DNA of 64,000 nt from Kitasatospora phosalacinea. GTDB lineage: Bacteria > Actinomycetota > Actinomycetes > Streptomycetales > Streptomycetaceae. The stretch lies in the NCBI RefSeq assembly GCF_000716545.1, contig NZ_JNWZ01000010.1:50561-114560 (forward strand), given 5' to 3'. The position numbers and the translations under genes are program-made. The number at the start of each line of letters is the position of its first letter. Position 1 is the first letter of the stretch. The notes under the pieces are model-generated. The model saw only the letters and a program-made list of their open reading frames with translations. It was not told the origin of the DNA and ran no database searches. Below are positions 31,704-41,438 of the stretch, piece by piece.

Positions 31704-32930
31704 TCAGTCGGCGGCGTTCGGGGCGGCGGGCAGGAGCGGGTCGGCGGCGGGGGAAGAGCCGTCGGTGGGGGAGGGGGCGGCGGTGGCGGCCCGGTGGGCG
31801 GTGAGGAAGGCGGTGGTGGCGGCGCTCCAGCTGAACTGCTCCGCCCTGGCGCGGGCGGCGGCCCGTCGCTCCGCCTCCGGCCGTTCCAGCAACTCCCGCA
31901 CCGCCAGGGCGAATCCGGCTCCGGTGTCGGCCGCCGCGAGACCGGCGGCCCCGACCACCTGGGGCAGGGCGGAGGACCGGCTGACCGCGACGGGTGTGCC
32001 GCAGGCCAGCGTCTCCAGGGCGGCCAGGCCGAAGGTCTCCACCGGCCCCGGGGCGATCACCGCGTCCGCCGTGGCCAGCAGGGATGCCAGCTGGGAGCGT
32101 TCCGCCAGATGGCCGAGGAACCTGACCGGGAGCCGGAGTTGAGCGGCCCGGCGTTCCAGTCGGCCGCGCAGCGGGCCCGCTCCCGCGACCGCCAGCACGG
32201 CCGGCACCCGGTGCCGACGGCGCAGCTCGGCCAGCGCCTCCAGCGCCCGTTCGGGCCGCTTCTCCCCGGACAGCCGGGAGCACATCACCAGCAGCACCTG
32301 CCGCGGATCGGCCAACTCCGCCCGCAGCGACGGGTCGTGGCACTCCGGACGCATCGTCTCCAGGTCCACCCCCAGCGGCGCCCGCTCGACGTTGCGGGCG
32401 CCGATCCGCCCGAACTCCTCGGCCGCCCACGCCGTCGTGCACAGCACCGTGTCGTAGTCCCGCGCGGTACGGGAGTTGAGGCGGTCGGCAAATCGCCGCG
32501 CGGTGCCGGACGGCACGCCCCGGGCGCCGAGCACGCCGGTGGCGCTCTCGTGCGAGACCATCATCGACCGCACCCCGTGCGCCCGCGCCCACCCGCCCGT
32601 CCAGCGCAGCGTGGTGCGGTCCGACACCTCCAGCCGGTCCGGCGCCAACTCCTCCAGCAGCGCGGCGAGTCGGCGCCGGTCGCGGAGCACCCGGTAGCCG
32701 CCGGTGCCGGGAACGTGCGGGCCGGGCAGCGTGATCACCCGGCCCTGCTCGGTCCACTCGTCGCTGCGAGCCGGCCCCGGCACCACCAGCACCGGCCGGT
32801 GGCCCGCCGACAGGTACCCGGCGCCGAGGTGCCGCAGCGCCGTCCGCAGGCCGCCCGAGACCGGGGTGACGAAGTTCGCCACCCGTACGATGCACAACCC
32901 GCCGTCCGTGCGGGCCGGTTCGCGGTTCAC
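31704..32930 (-). CDS. GT4-family glycosyltransferase (second of pair)
   Basis: A 408-aa GT-B fold glycosyltransferase. The N-terminal domain begins IVRVANFVTPVSGGLRTALRHLG. The C-terminal nucleotide-sugar domain has CSRLSGEKRPERALEAL, AGAGPLRGRLE and the EX7E-type GPVETFGLAALETLACG. It probably transfers a hexose from a nucleotide donor to a lipid or sugar acceptor. Its GTG start overlaps the stop of the upstream glycosyltransferase (GTGA), so the two are coupled. The acceptor is unknown; glycolipid synthesis at the cytoplasmic membrane face is likely. Confidence 0.9.
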   Translation of the reverse strand: MNREPARTDGGLCIVRVANFVTPVSGGLRTALRHLGAGYLSAGHRPVLVVPGPARSDEWTEQGRVITLPGPHVPGTGGYRVLRDRRRLAALLEELAPDRLEVSDRTTLRWTGGWARAHGVRSMMVSHESATGVLGARGVPSGTARRFADRLNSRTARDYDTVLCTTAWAAEEFGRIGARNVERAPLGVDLETMRPECHDPSLRAELADPRQVLLVMCSRLSGEKRPERALEALAELRRRHRVPAVLAVAGAGPLRGRLERRAAQLRLPVRFLGHLAERSQLASLLATADAVIAPGPVETFGLAALETLACGTPVAVSRSSALPQVVGAAGLAAADTGAGFALAVRELLERPEAERRAAARARAEQFSWSAATTAFLTAHRAATAAPSPTDGSSPAADPLLPAAPNAAD

Positions 32931-34264
32931 GCGGGCTGCTCCTCGACCGAGAGCGAAGCGGTGGCGGGTGTGGCGGCTTCGGCGGGCGCGGGCGCGGGCA
33001 CGGGGGTCTCGGCGGGTGCGGCGGGCTCGGCCTGGCGGGGTGCCGGGACGCTGCCGAGGAGCGACGGCGCGGCGAGGGCCGGGGCGGTGGCCGGGGCGGG
33101 GGTCGGAGCGGTGGCCACGGCGCGCTGCCGGTGCTCGGCGAGCACCTCCTCGTAGTGCCGGATCAGCTGGTCGCCGACCGCCTCCCAGGTGCGGTCGGTG
33201 ACGTCGGCCCGGCCCGCGGTCCCGTACCGGGCGCGCAGTTCGGGGGCGCCGGCGAGTTCGGCGACGGCCCGGGCGACGGCGTCGGGGTCGCGCGGGGCGA
33301 CCAGCAGCCCGGTGCGCCGGTGGCCGACCAGGTCGAGCGGCCCGCCGACCGCCGGGGCGACCACCGGGACGCCGCTGGCCATCGCCTCCTGGATGGTCTG
33401 GCAGAAGGTCTCCAGCGGGCCGGTGTGCACGAACAGGTCCAACGAGGCGAAGTAGCGGGCGAGTTCGACACCGGTACGGCGACCGAGGAACACCGCGCCG
33501 GGCATCGCCGCCTTCAACGCGGAAGAGCTCGGACCGTCCCCGATCACCACCACCCGCACCCCCGGCAGCCGGGACGCCTCGGCCAGCAGGTCCACCCGCT
33601 TCTCCGGGGCGAGCCGTCCGACGTACCCCACCAGCACCTCGCCGCCCGGGGCCAGCGAGCGGTGCAGCGCCTCGTCGCGGTGGTCGGGGTGGAAGCGCGC
33701 CGAGTCCACGCCGCGCGCCCAGATCCGCACCCGGCGCACCCCGTGCGCCGTCAGGTCCTGCGCGGCCGGGGTGGACGGCGCGAGCGTGCGGCCGGCGGCG
33801 CGGTGCACCGAACGGATCCGGGCCCAGGCGACCGCGGAACCGACCCCCCGGCCCATCCGGTACGCCTGCGCGTACCCCGCCAGGTCGGTCTGGTAGACCG
33901 CCACGGTCGGCAGGTCCAGGCGCTCGGCGAGCCGTGCGCCGCGCGCGCCGAGGACGAACGGGCTGGCCAGGTGCACCACGTCCGGTCGGTGGGCGGTCAG
34001 CGCGGCGGCCAGTCGGCGGCCGGGCAGCGCGATGCGCACCTGCGGGTAGCGGGGCAGCGGGACGGAGGGGACGCGCACCACCGGCAGCGGTTCCCGGTCC
34101 GGGCCGAAGGACTGCGGCGGGCAGTGCGCGCCCCGGGCCGGGGCGGGGGCGATCACCAGGGGCTGGTGGCCCCGCCGGACGAGGTGCTCGGCAACCCTCA
34201 GCACGCTGTGGGCCACGCCGTTGACCTCGGGCGGGAAGGACTCGGTGACGATGGCGACTCGCAT
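32927..34264 (-). CDS. GT4-family glycosyltransferase (MgtA/PimB-like)
   Basis: A 445-aa GT-B enzyme. MRVAIVTESFPPEVNGVAHSVLRV at the start and RIWARGVDSARFHPDHRD, GYVGRLAPEKRVDLL, IGDGPSSSALK and GPLETFCQTIQEAMASG are hallmarks of actinobacterial mannosyltransferases that modify membrane glycolipids (MgtA/PimB group). GDP-mannose as donor is likely by family. After about residue 385 comes a 60-residue Pro/Ala/Thr-rich tail, probably disordered. It is the first gene of a pair followed by an SGNH hydrolase. Confidence 0.9.
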   Translation of the reverse strand: MRVAIVTESFPPEVNGVAHSVLRVAEHLVRRGHQPLVIAPAPARGAHCPPQSFGPDREPLPVVRVPSVPLPRYPQVRIALPGRRLAAALTAHRPDVVHLASPFVLGARGARLAERLDLPTVAVYQTDLAGYAQAYRMGRGVGSAVAWARIRSVHRAAGRTLAPSTPAAQDLTAHGVRRVRIWARGVDSARFHPDHRDEALHRSLAPGGEVLVGYVGRLAPEKRVDLLAEASRLPGVRVVVIGDGPSSSALKAAMPGAVFLGRRTGVELARYFASLDLFVHTGPLETFCQTIQEAMASGVPVVAPAVGGPLDLVGHRRTGLLVAPRDPDAVARAVAELAGAPELRARYGTAGRADVTDRTWEAVGDQLIRHYEEVLAEHRQRAVATAPTPAPATAPALAAPSLLGSVPAPRQAEPAAPAETPVPAPAPAEAATPATASLSVEEQPA

Positions 34265-34602
34265 GCCAACGTTGTTGCCAACCCGGGCGTGCGGTCAGCC
34301 AAAGGGATCTTTCGCGCAGACGAACGTCTGCCGCCATTTCCGCACTGGTGTCTGAATCCCGGCTCCGGGCGGGGCGGGAGGCGCGGAGCGCGGCCGCGCC
34401 GGGCGGGAGAGTCGGCAGCAGGCAGGAAGCCCCCCGCCATCCACCCGGCCGGGCTCCACGGCAACGCCCCCACGGCCTCACCCCCGGCCGGTCGATACCC
34501 GGGACGGCGTTCGGCGAATTCCGCCCGGGTTGGGACGAACCGCCACCCCGCCCTGTGGCCGGTCCGCCGGGGCGGGAGCGGGTGGCGCCGCGCCGTGTCC
34601 GG
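34265..34602. other. Intergenic region upstream of glycosyltransferase pair
   Basis: 338 bp. It contains the perfect dyad GCAGACGAACGTCTGC (34316-34331, 7-bp arms) 52 bp before the glycosyltransferase start. A direct repeat GTTGGC-N6-GTTGGC (minus strand) ends at the start codon. No gene is seen; the rest is GC-rich spacer following the amidohydrolase stop. Confidence 0.5.
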
Positions 34603-35817
34603 TCATCGCGCCAGGCGGGCGCCCCGGCGCCAGACGGCGCGGGTGTTGAGGGTGTCGCCGATGTCGGTGGTCGGGTCGCCGTCGACGAGGAGGAGGTCGG
34701 CACGGAGTCCTTCGGCGATGCGGCCGCGGTCGCCGAGGCGGAAGCGGCGGGCCGTGGTCGCCGTGGCTGCTCGCAGGGCGCGGGCGGGGGTGAGGCCCGC
34801 GGCCACGAGGTACTGCAGTTCGTGGTGGAGGCTGGCCCCGTGGGCCAGTCCTCCGAAGAAGGTCTCCGGCATGGAGGCGTCGGTACCGGCCAGGATGTCC
34901 ACTCCGGCGGCGTCCAGGGCGCGCACGGTGTCGTACACGTCGTCGAGCCTGCCTTGCGGGTAGCGGTCGTAGCTGGAGCGCAGGGTCCGGTCCCACCGGT
35001 CGTCGAGGCGGGCGGCGACCCGGGGGTCGTCGGCCAGTTCGCTGCCGGTGATGCCCATCATCGAGGCGTTGAGGCTGATGCAGGGGACGACGAACATGTC
35101 CCCGTCCTTGATGAGGTCGATGATCTCGGCGGTGTGCGGCCGGTCCATGAAGACGTGGACGAGGCCGTCGATGCCGGCCTCGGCGGCCGTCCTGGTGGCT
35201 TCCACGGTCAGGGCGTGCGCCACGGTGAGGGCGCCGTACTTCTTGGCCTCCGCCACACCGGCGTTCACGGTGGCCTGGTCGAGGACGGGCAGCCCCGGGT
35301 GTCCCTCCACGCTGCCGTCGTCGATCATGAACTTGATGAAGTCGGAACCCCGGGCGAGGAGTTGGGGGACGAAGGCGGCCGCCTCCTCGGGAGTCGTGGA
35401 GAAGGGCATCAGCGGCATCACCGGCGGGAGGTCCCGCTTCGGCCGGAACCCCTCGGGCATCAGCTCGCTGGGGTGGCCTCCGGGAGGCGTGATGGCGAAG
35501 CCGGCCGAGCGCACGTCGGCCACGGTGTCGTCCTCGGTGACGGCGGCCCGGTTCTCCCGGGTGTTCATCCCCTGCATCTCCAGTTCGGTCGTCACCCCGA
35601 ACCGCAGGGCGAGGGCCAGGGAGCCGGGGGCGGAGTGGACGTGGGCGTCGATGAGCCCCGGCAGCAGGGTGCCGCCGCGGCCGTCGACGACCTCGCTGCC
35701 GCGCGGGACGTCCCCTCCGACCTGGGCGATCCTCCTGCCGTCGATGACCACGGTCTGCACGCCGAGGGTCTTCTCCCCGTCGAAGACCCGGGCGTTGGTG
35801 ATCGCGGTGAGTGTCAT
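34603..35817 (-). CDS. Amidohydrolase family protein
   Basis: A 404-aa metal-dependent hydrolase of the imidazolonepropionase-like/prolidase-like amidohydrolase group. LIDAHVHSAPG gives the HxH pair, DFIKFMIDDG a possible bridging Lys, TVAHALTVEA and GLVHVFMD the later His ligands, and ILAGTDASMPE the catalytic Asp. It acts on an unknown C-N or ester bond and is presumably cytoplasmic. It is divergent from a MarR gene, with an elaborate operator region between them, which suggests substrate-inducible expression. Confidence 0.92.
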   Translation of the reverse strand: MTLTAITNARVFDGEKTLGVQTVVIDGRRIAQVGGDVPRGSEVVDGRGGTLLPGLIDAHVHSAPGSLALALRFGVTTELEMQGMNTRENRAAVTEDDTVADVRSAGFAITPPGGHPSELMPEGFRPKRDLPPVMPLMPFSTTPEEAAAFVPQLLARGSDFIKFMIDDGSVEGHPGLPVLDQATVNAGVAEAKKYGALTVAHALTVEATRTAAEAGIDGLVHVFMDRPHTAEIIDLIKDGDMFVVPCISLNASMMGITGSELADDPRVAARLDDRWDRTLRSSYDRYPQGRLDDVYDTVRALDAAGVDILAGTDASMPETFFGGLAHGASLHHELQYLVAAGLTPARALRAATATTARRFRLGDRGRIAEGLRADLLLVDGDPTTDIGDTLNTRAVWRRGARLAR

Positions 35818-35844
35818 GGCGGTTCGCCTCGTTCCTTTGTTCTC

Positions 35845-35894
35845 CACATTTACATACCTGATGCTATGTATTTGATCGAAGGTATGCAAATGTG
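35845..35894. promoter_or_regulatory. Compound MarR operator between amidohydrolase and MarR genes
   Basis: CACATTTACATACCT (35845-35859) and AGGTATGCAAATGTG (35880-35894) are inverted copies matching at 14 of 15 positions, 20 bp apart. TACATA/TATGTA (35851-35856 / 35865-35870) adds an inner dyad. This AT-rich region is exceptional in its surroundings. Confidence 0.7.
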
Positions 35895-35919
35895 CGGGCG
35901 CGGGCCTAGACTCGGGCGC

Positions 35920-36390
35920 ATGAGCAGTGCGTCCTCCCCCGAGCGGTCCCCCGACGACCAGGCACTGGACCAGATCGGCCCGGCGCTGTCCCGGCTGCGG
36001 CGACGCGCACCGGCTTCGGGCCGGGACCTCTCCCGCAACCTCGTGCTCAACGTCATCGCCGACGCGCCGGGCGAGACGACCGTCGGGGGCCTCGCCGCCG
36101 AGATGGGCGTCGCCCAGCCGGTGGCCAGCCGGACCGTCGCCGCCTGCATCGAGGAGGGGCTGCTGCGCCGGGCGGCGTCGCAGTCCGACGGGCGCCGGAC
36201 CGTGCTCGAACTCACCGAGCACGGCGAGGCCGAGCGCAACCGCTTCGCCACCGAGCAGCGCGCGGCGTTCGAGGAGATCACCGCCGCCTGGTCGCCGGAG
36301 GAGCAGGTCCAGTTCGCGCGCCTCCTGGCCCGCTACGGCGTCGACGCCGCCGCGTGGTCCAGGAGGCGGGCCGCCGCGGGCGGCGACTGA
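35920..36390 (+). CDS. MarR family transcriptional regulator
   Basis: A 156-aa winged-helix protein: TTVGGLAAEMGVAQPVASRTV is the recognition region (about residues 55-75) and SQSDGRRTVLELTEHG the wing. It probably represses itself and the divergent amidohydrolase through the dyads at 35845-35894. The ATG lies 7 nt after TAGACT (35907-35912) without a Shine-Dalgarno sequence, so a leaderless transcript is likely and the long upstream frame is not real. Confidence 0.88.
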   Translation: MSSASSPERSPDDQALDQIGPALSRLRRRAPASGRDLSRNLVLNVIADAPGETTVGGLAAEMGVAQPVASRTVAACIEEGLLRRAASQSDGRRTVLELTEHGEAERNRFATEQRAAFEEITAAWSPEEQVQFARLLARYGVDAAAWSRRRAAAGGD

Positions 36391-36438
36391 GCGGACCGGC
36401 CCCGCATCCGGCTCCGGGGCGGCGGTGGCGCCGCGCGC

Positions 36439-37427
<989 letters not shown>

Positions 37428-37547
37428 GGAGTACTCCTCGGGGAGGACCGGTGCCGCCCCGTCGGCGGCCGCCCGTCGAAGGGCGGCCCGGGTGCCGGCG
37501 GGGGGCACCGGAGGTGTGGTGCGGGTGGTTGCGGACGGGCCGCGGCG

Positions 37548-38135
37548 TCAGCGCGCCGAGGCCGCCAGGCCGGCGCGGTGGATCCGGGTGTGCTCGGCGA
37601 CGCGCCGGCCGAGGTGGCGGGCGGTGCTCAGGTCCGCGTCATGGACGGCGGGCGTGTCGTTGAAGCTCTGCGCCCCGGCGCCGAGGTAGAAGCCGAGGCG
37701 GTTGTCGCCCTGGGGGTCGGAGGTGGTGGTGTTCCAGCCCGGCAGGAGGTTCAGGCTCACCCAGAGCATGCCGTGCTGGGCGGCCAGGAGCGAGAGGTAC
37801 TGCAGGGTGTGCAGCTTGTCGCCGCTCATGGAGCCGGAGTTGGTGAATCCCGCCGCGAGCTTGTCGCTCCAGGCGCGGGTGCTCCAGCGCTTGCTGGTGG
37901 CCTCGGCGAAGGCGTGGAAGGCCCCCGAGGCGGTGCCCATGTAGGTGGGGGCGCCGAAGACCATGGCGTCCGCGGCGTCCATCAGCTCCCAGTCGGCGTC
38001 GCCGAGGGAGGCGACGTCCACCCGGTGGACCTGTGTCCCGGCGAGGGAGCGCGCGCCGTCGGCCACGGCCGCGGCGAGCTGTGCGGTGTGGCCGTAGCCG
38101 GAGTGCGACGCGATGACGATCGAGATGTCGGACAT
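37548..38135 (-). CDS. Flavodoxin family protein (WrbA-like quinone reductase)
   Basis: A 195-aa flavodoxin-fold protein. IVIASHSGYGHTAQLA is the FMN-phosphate loop, VFGAPTYMGTASGAFHAFAEATSKRW the isoalloxazine loop, and FTNSGSMSGDKL the third FMN segment. It probably reduces quinones or other electrophiles by two electrons using NAD(P)H. It is divergent from a TetR gene, making it a likely target, and lies 120 bp from the frameshifted aldo/keto reductase in the same direction. Confidence 0.9.
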   Translation of the reverse strand: MSDISIVIASHSGYGHTAQLAAAVADGARSLAGTQVHRVDVASLGDADWELMDAADAMVFGAPTYMGTASGAFHAFAEATSKRWSTRAWSDKLAAGFTNSGSMSGDKLHTLQYLSLLAAQHGMLWVSLNLLPGWNTTTSDPQGDNRLGFYLGAGAQSFNDTPAVHDADLSTARHLGRRVAEHTRIHRAGLAASAR

Positions 38136-38283
38136 GGGTGTGCCTCTCCTGCCGCGACGGCGGCCTGTTCGATGGAAGTGCCGGTGGACGGCGCGCCGCC
38201 CGGACAGGGCGCGGCGCACGCCGGACCGTGCGGGCCGGTATCGGTCGCCGCCGGTTGGATCGCTGTTCCGGCCAAAACAGTAG

Positions 38284-38299
38284 CACCGTTAATCCAGTG
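38284..38299. promoter_or_regulatory. Putative TetR operator shared with the 29.5-kb module
   Basis: CACCGTTAATCCAGTG matches CACCGTTAGTTCCAGTG at 29555-29571 apart from a short difference in the centre. Both lie between a TetR paralogue and a divergent reductase. CGATATC-like sequence follows each. Confidence 0.5.
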
Positions 38300-38326
38300 A
38301 TCCGCAAGATGCGATATCGTCGTTCC

Positions 38327-39055
38327 ATGAGTGAGGGACGACGCGACGCGCGACGCCAGGTACTGCAGGTGGCCGCCGAACTCCTGGAGGAGGGCGGCAG
38401 CGGGGCGGTCTCCACCCGCGCCGTCGCCGCGGCCGCGGGCATCACGGCCCCGGCGCTGTACCGGATGTTCGAGGACAAGGACAGGCTCCTGGCCGAGCTG
38501 GCCGCCTACGGGTTCGAGACCTACCTGGCCGAGAAGCGGGAGGCGTTGGCGCTGACCCCCGACGACCCGGTCGCCGACCTCCACCGCGGCTGGGACCTGC
38601 ACGTCGACTTCGGGCTGCGGCACCCCGCGTTCTACGTGCTCATGTACGGCACCGTGCAGCCCGGGCGCCGGCCCCCCGCCGCGGACGAGGCGCACGCCCT
38701 GCTGGTGGCCCTGCTGAGCCGGACGGCCGACGCGGGACGCCTGCGGATCCCGGTGGCCCGGGCGGCCCGCGTCATCCACGCGGCGACCACCGGGGCCACG
38801 CTGGCGCTGATCGGCGAAGAGCCCTCGCGACGGGACCTGGCCGTCTCCACCCGGCTGCGGGACACCGTCATCGCCTCCGTCACCACCGACGCCCCCGCTC
38901 CGTCCGGCCCGGACCTGGCCTCGCGCGCGCTCGCCCTCGACGCCGCGCTCCACGCGGCGCTGGCCGCCGGACCCTCGGCCGCGAACCCCGGAGTGCCCCT
39001 GCGGGAGGCGGAGGCGGCCCTGCTGCGCGAATGGCTCCAGCAACTGGCCGGTTAG
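38327..39055 (+). CDS. TetR/AcrR family regulator (paralogue of 28799-29527)
   Basis: A 242-aa repressor with the DNA-binding helix-turn-helix [20 protein letters not shown] (about residues 29-48) and an effector domain containing [29 protein letters not shown]. Length and sequence show it is a paralogue of the TetR near 29 kb. Divergent from a flavodoxin-like quinone reductase. The ATG lies 6 nt after TATCGT (38315-38320), a leaderless-type start. The inducer may be a quinone or other electrophile (inference from the neighbour). Confidence 0.9.
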   Translation: MSEGRRDARRQVLQVAAELLEEGGSGAVSTRAVAAAAGITAPALYRMFEDKDRLLAELAAYGFETYLAEKREALALTPDDPVADLHRGWDLHVDFGLRHPAFYVLMYGTVQPGRRPPAADEAHALLVALLSRTADAGRLRIPVARAARVIHAATTGATLALIGEEPSRRDLAVSTRLRDTVIASVTTDAPAPSGPDLASRALALDAALHAALAAGPSAANPGVPLREAEAALLREWLQQLAG

Positions 39056-39261
39056 CCGGTGCCGCGTCCGTCCGGATCGGCGGGCGGACCGGGGGGAGGC
39101 GCCCGCGAGGTGGAGTCCGGCCGACTGGGCGGGTCCGGGGCCGGGTGCTGGCGCGGGTGCGGGTGCGGGGCCGGGTCTGGACCAGGGCGTGGTTCGGGAG
39201 CGGTCGGTCGGACAGGGAGAATGAGAACCGACCGGCACCCCAGCGCAGGAGACCCCGTACC

Positions 39262-40092
39262 GTGACCGACCAGCAGCACCCCGTTCCCACCGGCCGTCGA
39301 CTCGACCTGCTCGCCGACTGCTCCGCCTGCTTCGGGCTGTGCTGCGTCGCCCTGGCCTTCGCCAAGTCCGCCGACTTCGCGGCGGACAAGAACGCCGGCA
39401 CGCCCTGCCGCAACCTCCAGGCCGACCACCGCTGCGGGATCCACACCGAACTGCGCCAACGCGGCTACCAGGGCTGCACCGTCTTCGACTGCTTCGGGGC
39501 CGGGCAGAAGGTCTCCCGGCACACCTTCGGCGGCCGCGGCTGGCGGGAGGACCGGGACACCGCCCGGCAGATGTTCGAGACGTTCCCGGTGATGCGCCAA
39601 CTCCACGAGCTGCTCTGGTACTTGGCCGAGGCGATGGAGCTGCCGAAGGCCCGGCCGGTGCACGCCGAGCTGCGCCGGACGTACGACGACGTCGAGGAGC
39701 TGACCGGCCGGGACGCCGCCGCGCTGATCGCCGCCGACGTGCCCGGCATCCGGGCCGGGGCGAACGAGCTCCTGCTCCGGGCCAGCGAACTGACCCGCAA
39801 GGGGCTGCCGGGCAAGCGGCGCAACCACCGGGGCGCCGACCTGATCGGGGCCCGGCTGCGCGGCGCCGACCTGCGCGGGGCCAACCTGCGCGGCGCCTAC
39901 CTGATCGCCGCCGACCTCTCCGGCGCCGACCTGCGCGAGGCCGACCTGATCGGCGCGGACCTGCGGGACGCCGACCTGCGGGGTGCCGACCTGACCGGTG
40001 CGCTGTTCCTCACCCAGCCCCAACTCGACGCCGCCAAGGGCGATTCGGCCACCCGTCTCGGCCCCGGGATGGTCCGCCCCGCGCACTGGTGA
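39262..40092 (+). CDS. Cys-rich (CxxCxxCC-like) domain plus pentapeptide repeats
   Basis: A 276-aa protein with two parts. Residues 1-90 contain eight Cys (20, 23, 27, 28, 49, 58, 72, 77) in an order resembling the YkgJ-type metal-chelating domain (C-x2-C-x3-CC, then PC, C, C, C). Residues about 190-250 are some 12 pentapeptide units ([14 protein letters not shown] type) that should form a right-handed quadrilateral beta-helix; the middle is helical. Pentapeptide proteins can mimic DNA and protect gyrase, but no such function is shown here. The GTG follows AGGAGA. Confidence 0.85.
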   Translation: MTDQQHPVPTGRRLDLLADCSACFGLCCVALAFAKSADFAADKNAGTPCRNLQADHRCGIHTELRQRGYQGCTVFDCFGAGQKVSRHTFGGRGWREDRDTARQMFETFPVMRQLHELLWYLAEAMELPKARPVHAELRRTYDDVEELTGRDAAALIAADVPGIRAGANELLLRASELTRKGLPGKRRNHRGADLIGARLRGADLRGANLRGAYLIAADLSGADLREADLIGADLRDADLRGADLTGALFLTQPQLDAAKGDSATRLGPGMVRPAHW

Positions 40093-40227
40093 GACCGGCC
40101 GCCCGGCGCGCGAGGGGGGCGCGCGGGGGCGCGCGCAGACCCGGGAATCGGGATTAATTGCCTGCGGTCAGGGCGGAACCGGGCGTATGGTCATGAACTC
40201 CCCGACGCGAGAGGAGGATCATCCGCG

Positions 40228-40470
40228 ATGGGCATGTTCAAGGACGCACCACCCAGCGAACACCCCGACTTCACCCAACTGCGATTCATGGCCGCCGGTA
40301 CGCCCTCATGGTGGAAGCGCAACCGCCACAAGGCACTTGGCGTGGCGGGCCTGCTGGCCGGCTTCTGGCTGGCCAGCCACTACGGCGCCGCCCCCGCCGC
40401 TTCCTGCGATCCGGCCACCACCACCGGCACGTCCGCCCCCGGCCCCCAGGGCGCCGCCGTCGGCCGCTGA
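40228..40470 (+). CDS. Small single-pass membrane protein, function unknown
   Basis: An 80-aa protein: a soluble N-terminus (GMFKDAPPSEHPDFTQLRFMAAG), Trp/Arg-rich SWWKRNRHKALG, one hydrophobic segment (GVAGLLAGFWLASHYG, about residues 38-53), and a Pro/Thr/Ala-rich tail with one Cys. GAGGAGG is an excellent Shine-Dalgarno sequence. I recognise no named family, though similar short ORFs seem common in streptomycetes. A terminator follows at 40540-40581. Confidence 0.65.
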   Translation: MGMFKDAPPSEHPDFTQLRFMAAGTPSWWKRNRHKALGVAGLLAGFWLASHYGAAPAASCDPATTTGTSAPGPQGAAVGR

Positions 40471-40539
40471 ACACCCGTTCGGCGGCGGCGCGTTGCCCGC
40501 CGGCCCGGGGGTGGACGTGCCGGTGGCGGGCGCACGAAG

Positions 40540-40581
40540 GCCCCCGGTGCCCACCCGGCCGGGGTGGAGGGCGCCGGGGGC
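40540..40581. terminator. Hairpin terminator
   Basis: Arms GCCCCCGGTGCC (40540-40551) and GGCGCCGGGGGC (40570-40581) pair at 11 of 12 positions, with an inner CACCC/GGGTG stem, between convergent genes. Confidence 0.75.
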
Positions 40582-40630
40582 TAACCGCCCGTCGTGCGAA
40601 GGTGGTTGACGGGAAGTCAGGTACCGCGCG

Positions 40631-41206
40631 TCACTTGCCGCCGTCGCGCAGCGCGGTGAGCGTCGCGTCGAGCGCGGCGCCCGAGTCGCGCGGGCGGTTG
40701 TACGGGAGCTTGCCCAGCAGCGTCCCCATCGCGCAGGTGTTGCTGACGGCCGAGAACAGCAGGCCGCCGCCCACCGCGGCCGACACCCAGCGCACACCGG
40801 GGACGGCGACGTCCACGACGACGCCCGCCAGCACCAGCGAGCCGGCCACCAGCCGGACCTGCCGGTCCATCGCCCAGCGGAGCTTCTGGCCCGGCACCCG
40901 GTTCAGCGTTCCGCCGTTGGCCGTCCAGGCGGAGGTGCCGCCGTCGACGAGCAGCGCCTGCACGCCGGCCGAGGCCAGCTGCTCGCAGGCGTTCAGGGCG
41001 CGGGCGCCGGAGGCGCAGACGACGGCCAGTTCGCCGCGCTCGGCGGCGGCCCGCAGTGCGGGCAGCGCCTGCGGCAGCCGGTCGAGCGGCACGTTGTGGG
41101 CGCCGGGGATGTGGCCGCCGACGAACTCGCCGGGGGAGCGGACGTCGATGACGGTCAGCTGGTGCAGGCGGGGCTGGAGCTGGTCGACGGTCAGGGGCGT
41201 GGTCAT
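40631..41206 (-). CDS. Rhodanese-DUF2892 membrane sulfurtransferase
   Basis: A 191-aa protein. The N-terminal rhodanese domain (about residues 5-105) carries the active-site C64 in VVCASGARA, which would form a persulfide. The C-terminal DUF2892 part (about 120-190) has two membrane segments (LVAGSLVLAGVVVDVA; VSAAVGGGLLFSAV) and the motif SNTCAMGTLLGKLPYNR with a second Cys. It probably transfers sulfane sulfur at the membrane. Third gene on the minus strand of the sulfur module, separated from the TauE gene by a 14-bp tandem repeat array. Confidence 0.9.
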   Translation of the reverse strand: MTTPLTVDQLQPRLHQLTVIDVRSPGEFVGGHIPGAHNVPLDRLPQALPALRAAAERGELAVVCASGARALNACEQLASAGVQALLVDGGTSAWTANGGTLNRVPGQKLRWAMDRQVRLVAGSLVLAGVVVDVAVPGVRWVSAAVGGGLLFSAVSNTCAMGTLLGKLPYNRPRDSGAALDATLTALRDGGK

Positions 41207-41367
41207 CGGAACGGGTGAGCCCTTCGGGAGGAGACCGCCCCGGCGCGTACGGACGGGCCGGGCGGGGGGAGCGGGAAATCGGGGGAGTGCCCAAGGGCGC
41301 CTGAGCGGCACCGAGGGCCGGAAAGACCGGGCGGGCGGCATCGCCGCAGGTGAGCGGCGATGGAGTC

Positions 41368-41437
41368 GTGCCGGCCGGGGCGTATCAGCCGGAGTGTGTC
41401 GGCCGGGGCGTGCCGACCGGGGCGTGTCGGCCGGGGT
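41368..41437. repeat. Five tandem 14-bp repeats
   Basis: Five contiguous units with consensus GTGYCGGCCGGGGC (41368, 41382, 41396, 41410, 41424), the second most diverged. They end one base before the complement of the TauE stop codon. A hairpin with 9-bp arms (41339-41347 / 41354-41362) sits next to them. Confidence 0.85.
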
Positions 41438-41438
41438 G

